Source of the DNA: Anaeropeptidivorans aminofermentans
GTDB taxonomy: Bacteria > Bacillota > Clostridia > Lachnospirales > UBA5962
Direction: 5' to 3'
Assembly (NCBI RefSeq): GCF_940670685.1
Contig: NZ_OW711693.1
Location: forward strand, 806,001 to 870,000
DNA length: 64,000 nucleotides
Part shown: positions 25,628-35,179 of the stretch, piece by piece
How the letters are laid out: every line of letters begins with the position of its first letter
Numbering within the stretch: the first letter of the stretch is position 1
Program-made: the position numbers and the translations under genes
Notes under the pieces: generated by a model
Told to the model about the DNA's origin: nothing
Database searches by the model: none
The model's input: only the letters and a program-made list of their open reading frames with translations

Positions 25628-26440
25628 ATGGGTTTTGAGTATATGGTAAACAGTATTTTCTTTACGGATTTCTTTAATAATATTGATATTTTAATGGTTA
25701 TTCTGGTTAGGCTTACGGGGTTTTTTATCCTTCTTCCTATTTTTTCGGGAACGACTATACCCAATACCGCTAAAATAGCCTTTATTCTGCCTTTGGGGAT
25801 TATGATATATTCCGGCGGAGCAGTTACGGAAATATCATATGATTCAAATACGGCAGGTCTTGTTTTCCTTCTCATTAAGGAATTTATGGTGGGGCTTACG
25901 CTATCTTTTGCCGTATATACCATATTTATGACCCTTTTTATGGCAGGCCAATTTATGGACTATCAGATTGGCTTTTCCATGGTAAGCATTTTTGACCCTG
26001 TTACGCAAATACAGGTTCCCATTACAGGTAATTTCCTATATATGCTTATTATACTGCTTCTTGTAAGAACAGGAGGTCTCCATGCCTTTATAGGGGTAAT
26101 ATTTAAAAGCTTTGAGGTACTCCCTGTGGGAACAGCAGAAATTTTCAGCAATAAATTCATAGCATCCTATATGCTAAGCCTTTTGACAGATTATTTTTCT
26201 CTCGGGGTTCAAATAGCCATGCCCATTGTAGGAGCGATATTCATCGTTGATATATCTTTAGGGCTTCTTGTTAAGGCGGCGCCCCAGATGAATGTTTTCG
26301 TTGTAGGTATGCCTATAAAGCTTTTGATAGGGCTTTATATTCTTTATTATATCATCCCGGTTTTTGCCGGGGTTTACGACCATTTATTTGAGCAGTCTTA
26401 TAAGGCTGTTATCAATATCATGGGAGGACTGAGCCCTTAA
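25628..26440 (+). CDS. fliR: flagellar export gate protein FliR
   Basis: FliR is a single-copy gate component of 270 residues with six to eight hydrophobic segments. It contains the motifs RLTGFFILLPIFSG near the N terminus and GMPIKLLIGLYI near the C terminus. Its ribosome site is weak (AAGGAAC far upstream). The stop overlaps the flhB start (TAATG), so FlhB synthesis is coupled to FliR, fitting their known tight association. Confidence 0.95.
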   Translation: MGFEYMVNSIFFTDFFNNIDILMVILVRLTGFFILLPIFSGTTIPNTAKIAFILPLGIMIYSGGAVTEISYDSNTAGLVFLLIKEFMVGLTLSFAVYTIFMTLFMAGQFMDYQIGFSMVSIFDPVTQIQVPITGNFLYMLIILLLVRTGGLHAFIGVIFKSFEVLPVGTAEIFSNKFIASYMLSLLTDYFSLGVQIAMPIVGAIFIVDISLGLLVKAAPQMNVFVVGMPIKLLIGLYILYYIIPVFAGVYDHLFEQSYKAVINIMGGLSP

Positions 26441-27612
26441 TGACAGATACAGATTGCAGCAAAGTCCCTTCTCCTATGAAAATTAAAGATACCAGTAAAG
26501 CAGAGTATCATACACCAACTTTGAAAATGAGGCTTTCCTTCTTCGCAGAAGGAGCCGGCGGAGAAAAAACCGAGGCCCCCACCCCGAAACGCCGTAAAAA
26601 GGCAAGGGAGGAAGGGCAGGTGGCCATGAGTCCGGAAGTCGGCACAGCCTTTCTATATATTGTTATTTTTACAGCAATAAAGAGCTTCATGCCTTCTGTA
26701 TTTAAGAATATACAGGAAGTCTTTTATATTTCCCTGGATAAAATTCAGGATTTTTCCAAGGCGCCCGATGTAAAATACGCAGTAGACCTTATTAACTTTA
26801 TGTTTTTAAGGATTATCATTATTGCGCTGCCGCTTCTTTTAGTGGCTTTGGTTGTAGGGCTTATATGCAATTTCCTTCAGGTCGGATGGAATCCTACCTT
26901 AAAGCCCATGCAGCCGAAGTTTTCAAAGCTTAACCCTATCGCAGGAATAAAGCGTATGTTTTCCTTCAGGGCAATTGTAAACTTCCTGAAATCCATATTA
27001 AAGCTTGGTATCATAGGATATGTAATTATTGATAAGCTTAGCAAGGAAATGGATTCAATACCTAATATAATCAATTTAAGCCTTATGGAGTCAGTCATTT
27101 ACATAGGGGGCATTGCTTCAGACCTTGGCGTCACCGTAGGGGTATGGTTTCTTATCATAGCGGCTCTTGATTTTTCCTATCAGAAGTTTAAACACGAAAA
27201 GGACCTTAAAATGTCCAAATACGAGATTAAACAGGAATATAAGGAAAGCGAAGGAGACCCCCAGATAAAAGGTAAAATCAGAAGGCGTATGCAGGAAGCT
27301 TCCATGAGAAGAATGATGCAGGCCGTTCCTACGGCAGATGTAATCATAACAAACCCTACCCATTACGCCGTAGCCATTTCCTATGACAGAGAAGGGCAGA
27401 AGGCCCCTTTGGTCGTTGCCAAGGGTGTAGACTATGTAGCCCAACGAATTAAGGAAAAGGCTAAGGAAGCAGATATTGAAATCGTTGAAAACAGAGAACT
27501 TGCGAGAGCGCTATACTCGCTTGTTGATATAGGCAAGGAAATACCGCCGGAGCTTTATCAGGCCGTTGCGGAAATACTTGCTTTTGTATATAAGCTTAAA
27601 AACAAGATTTAG
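26440..27612 (+). CDS. flhB: flagellar export switch protein FlhB
   Basis: FlhB controls the change from rod/hook to filament export by self-cleavage. The 390-residue protein has four transmembrane helices (about 68-230) and a cytoplasmic C domain with the cleavage motif Asn305-Pro306-Thr307-His308. The N terminus carries about 30 extra residues before the usual GEKTEAPTPKRRKKAREEGQ. A shorter start at ATG 26527 is possible but would not overlap fliR. Confidence 0.96.
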   Translation: MTDTDCSKVPSPMKIKDTSKAEYHTPTLKMRLSFFAEGAGGEKTEAPTPKRRKKAREEGQVAMSPEVGTAFLYIVIFTAIKSFMPSVFKNIQEVFYISLDKIQDFSKAPDVKYAVDLINFMFLRIIIIALPLLLVALVVGLICNFLQVGWNPTLKPMQPKFSKLNPIAGIKRMFSFRAIVNFLKSILKLGIIGYVIIDKLSKEMDSIPNIINLSLMESVIYIGGIASDLGVTVGVWFLIIAALDFSYQKFKHEKDLKMSKYEIKQEYKESEGDPQIKGKIRRRMQEASMRRMMQAVPTADVIITNPTHYAVAISYDREGQKAPLVVAKGVDYVAQRIKEKAKEADIEIVENRELARALYSLVDIGKEIPPELYQAVAEILAFVYKLKNKI

Positions 27613-27629
27613 ACAGAGGGGTGCAGTTC

Positions 27630-29678
27630 TTGAAACCTAGAGACGCCATAATCGGTATTGCCGTTATTTCGATTATAGCCATAATGATGATTCCACTTCC
27701 CATAGAGATGATGGACTTTTTGCTGATGATTAATATCGGTATCGCTCTTATTGTGCTTTTAGATGCCCTTTATTCGAATGACCCTCTGCAAATGTCCTTT
27801 TTCCCGACGATTCTTTTGATTATAACGATATTCAGGCTTGCTCTGAGTATCAGTACAACAAGGCTTATCCTTGGAAAAGGCTATGCAGGCAAGGTCGTTG
27901 AGGCCTTCGGCAATTTCGTTGCCGGAAATAATCTAATTTTAGGGCTTATTATGTTCCTGATTCTTGTAATCGTAAACTTTCTTGTTATTACGAAAGGCTC
28001 TGAGCGGGTATCGGAAGTTACTGCAAGGTTTACCCTTGATGCTATGCCCGGAAAGCAGATGGCTATCGATGCCGACTTAAATACAGGTCTTATTGACGAG
28101 GACGAAGCAAGGTCAAGAAGAAAGAAAATACAGGACGAGTCTAATTTTTACGGCGCTATGGACGGTGCCAGTAAATTTGTTAAAAATGATGCTATTGCAG
28201 GTCTTATTATAACCTTTATAAACCTCATCGGCGGCATTGCCATGGGGGTTTTAGGCTATGCCAGTGAAGACGGAGCGAGAATGAGCTTTGGTGAAGCCGC
28301 TCAGGTGTTTTCCCTTATGACCATAGGAGACGGCCTTGTAACCCAGATTCCTGCCCTTTGTATTTCAACGGCAATGGGTCTTTTGGTTACCAAGGCAAAT
28401 ACCGATGAAAAGATCAGCGTGGCCCTTGGCAGGCAGCTTTTTGGCCAGCCCATAGCCCTGATTATCGCCGGATTTGTTATGATAGGTTTCGGCATATTTA
28501 CCCCGATGCCTACGTATCTTTTCATACCCTTCGGCATATTTTTAATCATATGCGGTTATCAAATGGACAGAAGCAATAAGATAAAGAGCGTAAGCGAAGA
28601 AATCATTGCTTCCGATGACGAAGCGGAAGAAATAAGAAGGCCGGAAAACGTCGTAAGCCTTTTAAATGTAGACCCGATACTTTTAGCTTTTGGATACGGT
28701 TTGATTCCTCTTGTGGATTCCAGCCAGGGAGGAGACCTTCTCGACAGGGTTGTAATGATCAGGCGCCAAATTGCTTTGGAGCTTGGAGCCATTGTTCCTA
28801 TTATACGCCTAAGAGACGATATAAAAATCAACCCCAACGAATACAGGATACTGATAAAAGGCGTTGAGGTCGCCAAGGGGGATATCTTATTTGACCATTA
28901 TATGGCCATGAATCCCGGATATGTGGAAGAAGAAATTGACGGAATCGAAACGGTGGAGCCTTATCTTGGCCTTCCCGCATTATGGATAAGCGAAAGCCAG
29001 AGAGAAAGGGCGGAAGCCTACGGATATACGGTAGTAGATGCCCCGGCGATTATTGCTACCCATCTTACGGAAGTCATCAGGGATAATCTTCATGAGCTTA
29101 TTTCAAGGCAGGACGTTCAAACACTGATTGAAAATGTGAAAGAAAGCAATCCCGTCCTTATTGACGAGCTTGTGCCTAAGCTTATGTCTGTGGGGGATAT
29201 TCAGAAGGTTCTTGCAAACCTTTTAAAGGAATCCATATCCATAAGGGATTTGGTAAGCATATTAGAGACTTTGGCAAATTACGCCACCGTTACAAGAGAT
29301 ATAGACCTTCTTACGGAATATGTAAGGCAGGCCCTTAGAAGAGCCATTTCACAGAAGTTTTTCGACAGTGAAATGAATACGGTTATAACCCTTGACCCAG
29401 AGCTTGAGCAGGAGATTATGTCCAATATTCAGACGACAGAGCAGGGCTCTTATATCGCGCTTGACCCTTCCATGACCCAGAAAATATTCGACAGCCTTAA
29501 TTCTCAGGTTTCAAAGCTTGCTTCCATGGGGCTTCAGCCTATAATTTTAACGTCGCCTATTGTAAGAACGTATTTTAAACGCCTTATAGAGCAAACGATG
29601 CCGGAGCTTATTGTTTTAAGCTATAATGAGCTTGAGCCAAACATTGATATACAATCCATAGGGATGGTGAGCGTATAG
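27630..29678 (+). CDS. flhA: flagellar export gate protein FlhA
   Basis: FlhA forms the nonameric export gate ring that receives chaperone-substrate complexes. The protein is about 682 residues. The N-terminal half has eight transmembrane helices and the FHIPEP-type cytoplasmic loop (MPGKQMAIDADLNTG, EDEARSRR). The C-terminal cytoplasmic domain spans about 340-682. TTG 27630 lies 8 bases after GAGGGG and is preferred over GTG 27621, which overlaps that site. Confidence 0.96.
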   Translation: MKPRDAIIGIAVISIIAIMMIPLPIEMMDFLLMINIGIALIVLLDALYSNDPLQMSFFPTILLIITIFRLALSISTTRLILGKGYAGKVVEAFGNFVAGNNLILGLIMFLILVIVNFLVITKGSERVSEVTARFTLDAMPGKQMAIDADLNTGLIDEDEARSRRKKIQDESNFYGAMDGASKFVKNDAIAGLIITFINLIGGIAMGVLGYASEDGARMSFGEAAQVFSLMTIGDGLVTQIPALCISTAMGLLVTKANTDEKISVALGRQLFGQPIALIIAGFVMIGFGIFTPMPTYLFIPFGIFLIICGYQMDRSNKIKSVSEEIIASDDEAEEIRRPENVVSLLNVDPILLAFGYGLIPLVDSSQGGDLLDRVVMIRRQIALELGAIVPIIRLRDDIKINPNEYRILIKGVEVAKGDILFDHYMAMNPGYVEEEIDGIETVEPYLGLPALWISESQRERAEAYGYTVVDAPAIIATHLTEVIRDNLHELISRQDVQTLIENVKESNPVLIDELVPKLMSVGDIQKVLANLLKESISIRDLVSILETLANYATVTRDIDLLTEYVRQALRRAISQKFFDSEMNTVITLDPELEQEIMSNIQTTEQGSYIALDPSMTQKIFDSLNSQVSKLASMGLQPIILTSPIVRTYFKRLIEQTMPELIVLSYNELEPNIDIQSIGMVSV

Positions 29679-30875
29679 ATGAAACTTAAAAAATATGAGG
29701 GTTATTCGGAAGCAGAAGCCATCTCTGCGGCAAAGGCTGAACTTGGGGAAAATGCTGTTATTATAAGCATAAGGACCGCAAAGCCCGGTGGCCTTTTCGG
29801 ATTTTTAAAAAGAAAAGTAACAGAGGTTACAGCCGCCTTTGACGATGAGGAAGCCGAAAGGCAAAAGGAGCTTCGCATGAAGCAGGAAAGGCTGAATGAC
29901 GAAATGAATAAGCTTTTAGTGGAAAAAGAGCTTAGAAACAGAAAGATTTCCGACCAGCAGCAGGCCATCGAAAAGCTTCAGGCGGAGCTTAAAGAGGCAA
30001 GCTATAAATTAAGTCTTTCGGAGAGGAAGAGTGCCGCCGAAAGAGAGTATGCCAACAGCATTTTGCAGGCCTTTTACGACACCATGACAAATCAGGGGGT
30101 TTTGCCGGAAATTGCCGTTGAAGTTCTTGAAGAAGCACGGCAAATGTCGGAAAGAGAGAATATTAATATTAACTTGGCTGCCAAAATAGTGTATAATAAT
30201 ATTATAAATATTTTAGGCAGGCCCCAGCCGATTTTTTCAGAAGACGGCTCTGATACGCCTAAAACACTGTTTTTTATGGGGCCTACAGGCGTAGGAAAAA
30301 CAACGACAATAGCTAAAATAAGCGCTAATCTTATATTCAGACACAGGCTGAAAGTAGGGCTTATAACCTCCGACACCTATAGAATAGCAGCTGTTGAACA
30401 GCTGAAAACCTATGCCGACATCTTAGGCATAGAAACAGGAGTCGTTTATGAGCCTAAGGAGCTTGAACCCCACCTTGAAAAAATGTCCCCTATTTATGAC
30501 GTAGTATGTATAGATACGGCAGGAAGAAGCCACAGAAACGATGAAAGCCTAAACGATATCAGAGAGCTTTTAACCTATCTTGATGACTCATGCAGAAAAT
30601 ATCTTGTTTTAAGCTTAACAACCAAATATGAGGATTTAATAAGCATCATCAATAAGTTTTCTGAAATAGCGGATTTCAGGCTTATTCTTACCAAGTGGGA
30701 CGAAACTTTAAGCTACGGCACCATATTGAACATATGCTATAAAACAGGCAGAAAGGCTGATTATCTTACTATGGGCCAGAATGTACCCGATGATATAGAG
30801 CTTATGGAGCCTGAAATACTTGCAAGGGCCTTGCTTGGACTGGGGGACGGATTTAATGGCGGATCAGGCATATAA
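29679..30875 (+). CDS. flhF: flagellar SRP-like GTPase FlhF
   Basis: FlhF places and numbers flagella. The 398-residue protein has a B domain with coiled coil (about 55-125), an N domain and an SRP-type G domain. The P-loop GPTGVGKT lies at residues 201-208, and DTAGRSHR and LTKWDET are the further GTPase motifs. It starts at the codon directly after the flhA stop. Its partner FlhG follows and overlaps it by 20 bases. Confidence 0.96.
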   Translation: MKLKKYEGYSEAEAISAAKAELGENAVIISIRTAKPGGLFGFLKRKVTEVTAAFDDEEAERQKELRMKQERLNDEMNKLLVEKELRNRKISDQQQAIEKLQAELKEASYKLSLSERKSAAEREYANSILQAFYDTMTNQGVLPEIAVEVLEEARQMSERENININLAAKIVYNNIINILGRPQPIFSEDGSDTPKTLFFMGPTGVGKTTTIAKISANLIFRHRLKVGLITSDTYRIAAVEQLKTYADILGIETGVVYEPKELEPHLEKMSPIYDVVCIDTAGRSHRNDESLNDIRELLTYLDDSCRKYLVLSLTTKYEDLISIINKFSEIADFRLILTKWDETLSYGTILNICYKTGRKADYLTMGQNVPDDIELMEPEILARALLGLGDGFNGGSGI

Positions 30876-31743
30876 TTTAAGAAGCCTTATGAAAAATAAG
30901 GAAGCGCAGGAGAATAAAGAATTACAGCTTTCTGCCAGAGTTATTACCGTTACGAGCGGCAAAGGCGGCGTAGGAAAAAGCAATTTCACTCTTAACCTTG
31001 GCTTGTATATGAAAAGCCTTGGTAAAAGGGTTATCATAATCGATGCGGATTTCGGTCTTGCCAATATAGAGGTTCTTATGGGGGCAATGCCGAAATATAC
31101 GCTTTTAGACGTAATAAAAGGCAACTGCGGAATCATAGAGGCCCTTGCGGAAGGGCCGGAGGGAATAAAATTCATATCCGGCGGTTCGGGGCTTTCTCAG
31201 CTTGCAGATATGGACGAAAGTCAGGTGGCCAGCTTAATAGAAAGCTTAAGCCTTCTTGATAGCTTGGCAGATATTATATTGATTGATACGGGGGCGGGAA
31301 TTTCCAAACAGGTTATAAATTTTATATTGGCTTCCAAGGAAACCATCATTGTTACCACACCGGAGCCGACAAGCATCACAGATGCTTACGCCATAATAAA
31401 AACCATGAAGGAAAAGGAAAGAAGCCTTCCTGAAATCAATATCCTCGTCAACAGAACAGACGGAATTAAGGAAGGAACCGAGGTTTACAGCAAGCTTGAA
31501 AGGGTTTGCCGCCAATTCTTATCTATTGACGTTAAATATCTTGGCTATCTTCCCAATGATCCATATCTTGTTAAGGCGGTTAAAACTCAGGTTCCCGTTT
31601 CTATAGCTTATCCTGCTTCTCCTGTAGCAAGAAGGATTGCGAAAATAAGCGATGACCTTCTTTCGAAAAGCAGAAGCATAGAAGAAGAGGATAGAGGCGT
31701 TAAAGGCTTTATAAAAAACTTTATAAGGAAACTCAAGCAATAA
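30856..31743 (+). CDS. flhG: FlhG/YlxH MinD-like ATPase
   Basis: FlhG is a MinD-family ATPase that stimulates FlhF and limits flagellar number. ATG 30856 follows GGGGGA. Earlier in-frame starts lie deeper inside flhF and lack a ribosome site. Of 295 residues, 34-42 hold the deviant Walker A motif (SGKGGVGKS). The switch region has DADFGLANIEVL, and IDTGAGIS follows. The C-terminal IKNFIRKLKQ may be a membrane-binding amphipathic helix, as in MinD. Confidence 0.94.
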   Translation: MADQAYNLRSLMKNKEAQENKELQLSARVITVTSGKGGVGKSNFTLNLGLYMKSLGKRVIIIDADFGLANIEVLMGAMPKYTLLDVIKGNCGIIEALAEGPEGIKFISGGSGLSQLADMDESQVASLIESLSLLDSLADIILIDTGAGISKQVINFILASKETIIVTTPEPTSITDAYAIIKTMKEKERSLPEINILVNRTDGIKEGTEVYSKLERVCRQFLSIDVKYLGYLPNDPYLVKAVKTQVPVSIAYPASPVARRIAKISDDLLSKSRSIEEEDRGVKGFIKNFIRKLKQ

Positions 31744-31787
31744 AATATAAAAACATTATATTTTGATCGCCGAAGGGGGAAGGGCCT

Positions 31788-32459
31788 ATGCTGTATAAGA
31801 GCATAAAAACTGGAGACAGAGTTGAAATCCAGCTTAAAAGGGACTATAAAAACAGCAAAGTATATGTAAGCCAGGTTGAAGACGTCAGAAAAGATAAAAG
31901 GGTATTGGTATATATGCCCATAAGCTACGGAAAGATTATAGAAATTCCTCTGAATTTATCTTATGAATTTTTGTTTTTTACTGATGGGGGCCTTATTAAA
32001 TTTGAAGGTAAGGTTGAAAAATACATTTATGATGATAAATTTTCTTTCATGCTTCTTAAATTAGAATCGGAAGGCGAAAGCGTTCAGCGCAGAGATTACT
32101 ATAGGCTTCCCTGTGCCCTCACAATGAAATTTGCCAAATCTTCAAAGGACGGAGAAGAAGAGGAAGGAAGCGAAGAAGAGCTTCACTCCGGCGTAATAAA
32201 AGATATAAGCGGCGGCGGCATAAAATTTGTATCTAATTTTGACGTTGAGGAAAAGGATTTTATCAAATGTATCATTGATTTAAAGACGAATGAAATCGTA
32301 GTCCTTGGAGAAATCGTTCAGAAGTTTTATTTTCCCAAATCTAATTACAGATACCAGTATAGGGCAAAATTTTCAGGAATCCTTCCTTCTGCCCAGGAGC
32401 AAATCATACAATTTATATTTGAAGAACAAAAAAGGCAGCTTAGAAGAATGCAGGAATAA
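31788..32459 (+). CDS. PilZ-domain c-di-GMP receptor (YcgR/MotI type)
   Basis: This 223-residue protein has an N-terminal YcgR-N-like beta domain (about 1-95) and a C-terminal PilZ domain. The two c-di-GMP signatures are present: RxxxR at Arg102-Arg106 and DxSxxG at Asp139-Gly144. An acidic insertion (about 121-132) is unusual. B. subtilis MotI (YpfA) and E. coli YcgR brake the stator when c-di-GMP is high. Encoding in the fla/che operon supports such a brake role here. Confidence 0.92.
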   Translation: MLYKSIKTGDRVEIQLKRDYKNSKVYVSQVEDVRKDKRVLVYMPISYGKIIEIPLNLSYEFLFFTDGGLIKFEGKVEKYIYDDKFSFMLLKLESEGESVQRRDYYRLPCALTMKFAKSSKDGEEEEGSEEELHSGVIKDISGGGIKFVSNFDVEEKDFIKCIIDLKTNEIVVLGEIVQKFYFPKSNYRYQYRAKFSGILPSAQEQIIQFIFEEQKRQLRRMQE

Positions 32460-32667
32460 AAACTAAACTGCGTAAAACTGCAGCTAAACAATAAGCAAAG
32501 TAAAATTACTATATTCCAAGCAGTTTAACCTATTTTAAAGCAGGATTTAAACTGCAAGAATTGTTTTTTGCATATGCTTTAATCTTATTTAATGATAAAT
32601 TACCGTATGGCATTTATTTCCCAAGGTGCCAAAAGACGGAATAATTGATATTAGGAGGGGTGATGTT

Positions 32668-33291
32668 TTGAGCGAGGATTATGATATATTAACCAGCATG
32701 CATTTTGATGTACTACGGGAGCTTGGGAACATAGGCTCAGGAAATGCAGTTACTTCTCTTGCTAAAATGTTGGATAAAAAAGTTGATATGAGTGTTCCTT
32801 TAGTCCAATTCCTTAATCTTTCGGATTTGGCCGGTGCCATAGGAGGGCCAGAAAATTACGTCGCAGGGGTTCTTGTAATGTTAAGCGGCGGTCTTAACGG
32901 CATTATGATGTTTCTCCTTGAGCAAAAGGGCGCTAAGGTTCTGATTAATGAATTGTTTTCTAATATATCAAATAAGGATGCGGACTTACCTTTAGAAGAG
33001 ATAGAGCTATCGGCTCTGAAGGAACTTGGTAATATTTTGACTAATTCATATTTAAATTCTTTATCGGTTATGCTTAACCTTGATATAAAACCTTCTGTGC
33101 CTTCCCTTGCCATTGATATGGCCGGAGCAATACTTTCTGTTCCTGCCATAGAATTCAGCAAGGTTTCGGATAAGGTTTTATTTATAGATACGATTTTTAA
33201 AACAACCGATACAGATGTTGACGGATACTTTATACTGGTTCCTGAGTTTGACTCCTTTAAAATAATAATGTCAAATTTAGGGGTTTTATAG
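32668..33291 (+). CDS. cheC: CheY-P phosphatase CheC
   Basis: CheC removes phosphate from CheY and is activated by CheD. TTG 32668 sits 7 bases after TAGGAGGGG, giving 207 residues. The longer frame from 32626 has no ribosome site. Two active-site helices are visible: ELGNIGSGNA (Glu18, Asn21) and ELGNILTNSYLNSL (about 118). It is preceded by 200 non-coding bases. cheB, cheA and cheW, usual upstream neighbours, are absent. Confidence 0.93.
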   Translation: MSEDYDILTSMHFDVLRELGNIGSGNAVTSLAKMLDKKVDMSVPLVQFLNLSDLAGAIGGPENYVAGVLVMLSGGLNGIMMFLLEQKGAKVLINELFSNISNKDADLPLEEIELSALKELGNILTNSYLNSLSVMLNLDIKPSVPSLAIDMAGAILSVPAIEFSKVSDKVLFIDTIFKTTDTDVDGYFILVPEFDSFKIIMSNLGVL

Positions 33292-33292
33292 T

Positions 33293-33778
33293 ATGGACAA
33301 AGAAAAAATCATTGTCGGCATGGCAGACTTAAAGGCAGCCAAGCCTCCATTTATACTTACAACTTTGGGGCTTGGCTCCTGTGTCGGAATCGCGCTTTAT
33401 GATAAAGTGACAAGAGTTAGCGGCCTTGCCCACGCGATGCTTCCCGATAGTACTAAAATCAACAACAACTCGAACAAATCAAAGTTTGTTGATACCTCTG
33501 TAGTAGAGCTTATAAGAGAAATGACAAAGCTCGGAGCAAATAAAAAAAATCTTGTTGCAAAGCTTGCCGGCGGTGCCCAGATGTTTGCTTTCGACTCTAC
33601 CGTTGAAAGCATGAGAATAGGCGACAGGAACACAGAGGCAGCCATTAAGGTTCTGGGAGCGCTTGGAATCCCCCTTCTGGGAATGGATACAGGCAAAAAT
33701 TACGGAAGAACCATAGAGCTTCTTGAAGACGGTATGCTTCTCATTAAAACCATAGAGCATGGAACTAAAATCTTGTAA
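33293..33778 (+). CDS. cheD: chemoreceptor glutamine deamidase CheD
   Basis: CheD deamidates receptors and binds CheC. The 161-residue protein keeps the catalytic triad expected by alignment: Thr24, Cys30 (TLGLGSCVGIALYD) and His47 (GLAHAMLP). It starts one base after the cheC stop, so the two are coupled, as suits their complex. GGGGTTTT provides a modest ribosome site. Confidence 0.95.
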   Translation: MDKEKIIVGMADLKAAKPPFILTTLGLGSCVGIALYDKVTRVSGLAHAMLPDSTKINNNSNKSKFVDTSVVELIREMTKLGANKKNLVAKLAGGAQMFAFDSTVESMRIGDRNTEAAIKVLGALGIPLLGMDTGKNYGRTIELLEDGMLLIKTIEHGTKIL

Positions 33779-33862
33779 ATCAGTTAAAAATCCCCTGTGA
33801 ATTTTATGCTTAATAAAACTCATAAGCAGAAAGGATTCACTGTATAGAGATAGAGGTACATT

Positions 33863-34222
33863 ATGGATATTGGTAAAAAATTCCCTATTATAGTAAGTAC
33901 GCTTACAGGTATCATTACGATAATCTATTCCTTTGCAGCAGAATTTCACGCCTTTAAAACCATAAGAAGCCTATTGATTGTAATGGTCATAAGCTTTGTT
34001 TTATCCACCATCTTAAAGGTTTATCTGGATAAAAAGGTTTTTTATGAAGGAAAATCAGATACTGCTGGCAATGAACTTGATGATGAAACTTTAGAAGGCA
34101 CTGACCCTTTGTATGACATGAATATGACAGACTTTACAGCAAACGCGGATAATTTGGAAGATGATTCCTTGATAGAGGAAGAAGAGCCCCTTGAAAGCTT
34201 ATCCTATGATGGGGATAAATAG
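33863..34222 (+). CDS. hypothetical two-helix membrane protein
   Basis: This 119-residue protein has two hydrophobic helices (about 8-26 and 36-54) and a strongly acidic C-terminal tail (about 64-119). A clear AGAGGT site precedes ATG 33863. I do not recognise the family. Its place between cheD and sigD hints at a motility-linked role, and small membrane proteins occur at this position in other clostridial loci. A function cannot be assigned. Confidence 0.7.
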   Translation: MDIGKKFPIIVSTLTGIITIIYSFAAEFHAFKTIRSLLIVMVISFVLSTILKVYLDKKVFYEGKSDTAGNELDDETLEGTDPLYDMNMTDFTANADNLEDDSLIEEEEPLESLSYDGDK

Positions 34223-34305
34223 GCCTTGTTTTGTGGACAAGTCTGTGTTAAACGATTGGCTTTGTGATCGTCAGGAATATAATTATTCTCTTAGGTGGTG
34301 CTTTT

Positions 34306-35061
34306 GTGGACAAGAATGATAAGATTTGGTCGGCTTATGCCAAAACTAAAGACAGCGCCCTGAAGGAACAGCTGATAATAGAATACGCACCCCTTGTTAA
34401 GTATGTAGCAGGGCGATTAAGCGTGCATTTAGGCCATAAAGTTGAATACGAAGATTTGGCAAGCTATGGAATATTCGGCCTTATAGACGCCATAGATAAA
34501 TTTGACTACGGCAAGGGCGTTAAATTTGAAACTTACGCTTCCCTTAGAATAAGAGGGGCTATTATAGATAATATACGAAAGCTAGATTGGGTTCCAAGAA
34601 CATTAAGGCAGAAAAATAAGCAGCTTGAACAGGCCCTTCAGGAGCTGGAGCTTCAGTACGGAAGGGAGCCTACCGAAGAGGAATTATCGGAAAAGCTTGA
34701 TATATCAATAGACGAAACAAGAGAGCTTATCAGAAAAACCTCTATTTTATCCTTGGTTTCCTTGGATGATTATTTGAATCAAAATCATGAGGAAAGCCTT
34801 TCGCATAGAAATTCTGATACGGATACTCCCGAAAGCCAGTACGACAAAAAAGAAATCAAGAAAATGCTTGTGGATGCTATCGATAAATTATCTGACAGAG
34901 AGAAAAAGGTTATAACCCTTTATTATTTTGAAGATTTGACCCTAAAGGAAATCAGCTGTATTATGGGTGTATCCGAATCGAGAATATCCCAGATACATTC
35001 AAAGGCTGTGTTGAGGCTTCAGGCAAAACTAGGAAAGCATAAGTCTATACTCTATATGTGA
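34306..35061 (+). CDS. sigD: RNA polymerase sigma factor SigD/FliA
   Basis: The sigma-28 family factor for motility genes. GTG 34306 lies after TAGGTGG and gives 251 residues. The longer frame from 34264 encodes hydrophobic residues without a ribosome site. Region 2 holds YEDLASYGIFGLIDAIDKFDYGKGVKFETYA, shown here by its start YEDLASYG and DAIDKFD. Region 3 has WVPRTLRQK, and region 4 has LSDREKKVITLYYFEDLTLKEI. No flgM anti-sigma gene is present in the window. Confidence 0.96.
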   Translation: MDKNDKIWSAYAKTKDSALKEQLIIEYAPLVKYVAGRLSVHLGHKVEYEDLASYGIFGLIDAIDKFDYGKGVKFETYASLRIRGAIIDNIRKLDWVPRTLRQKNKQLEQALQELELQYGREPTEEELSEKLDISIDETRELIRKTSILSLVSLDDYLNQNHEESLSHRNSDTDTPESQYDKKEIKKMLVDAIDKLSDREKKVITLYYFEDLTLKEISCIMGVSESRISQIHSKAVLRLQAKLGKHKSILYM

Positions 35062-35179
35062 CAGGGCCTTTTTGCTTTTAAATCTCATAAAGGCTTGCTT
35101 TACCATATCATCAGGAGAAGGCAAATTGGCCGTATTCATTATGAAATCTGTTTGTTAAGTTTGCTGGGAGGTTATTCAC

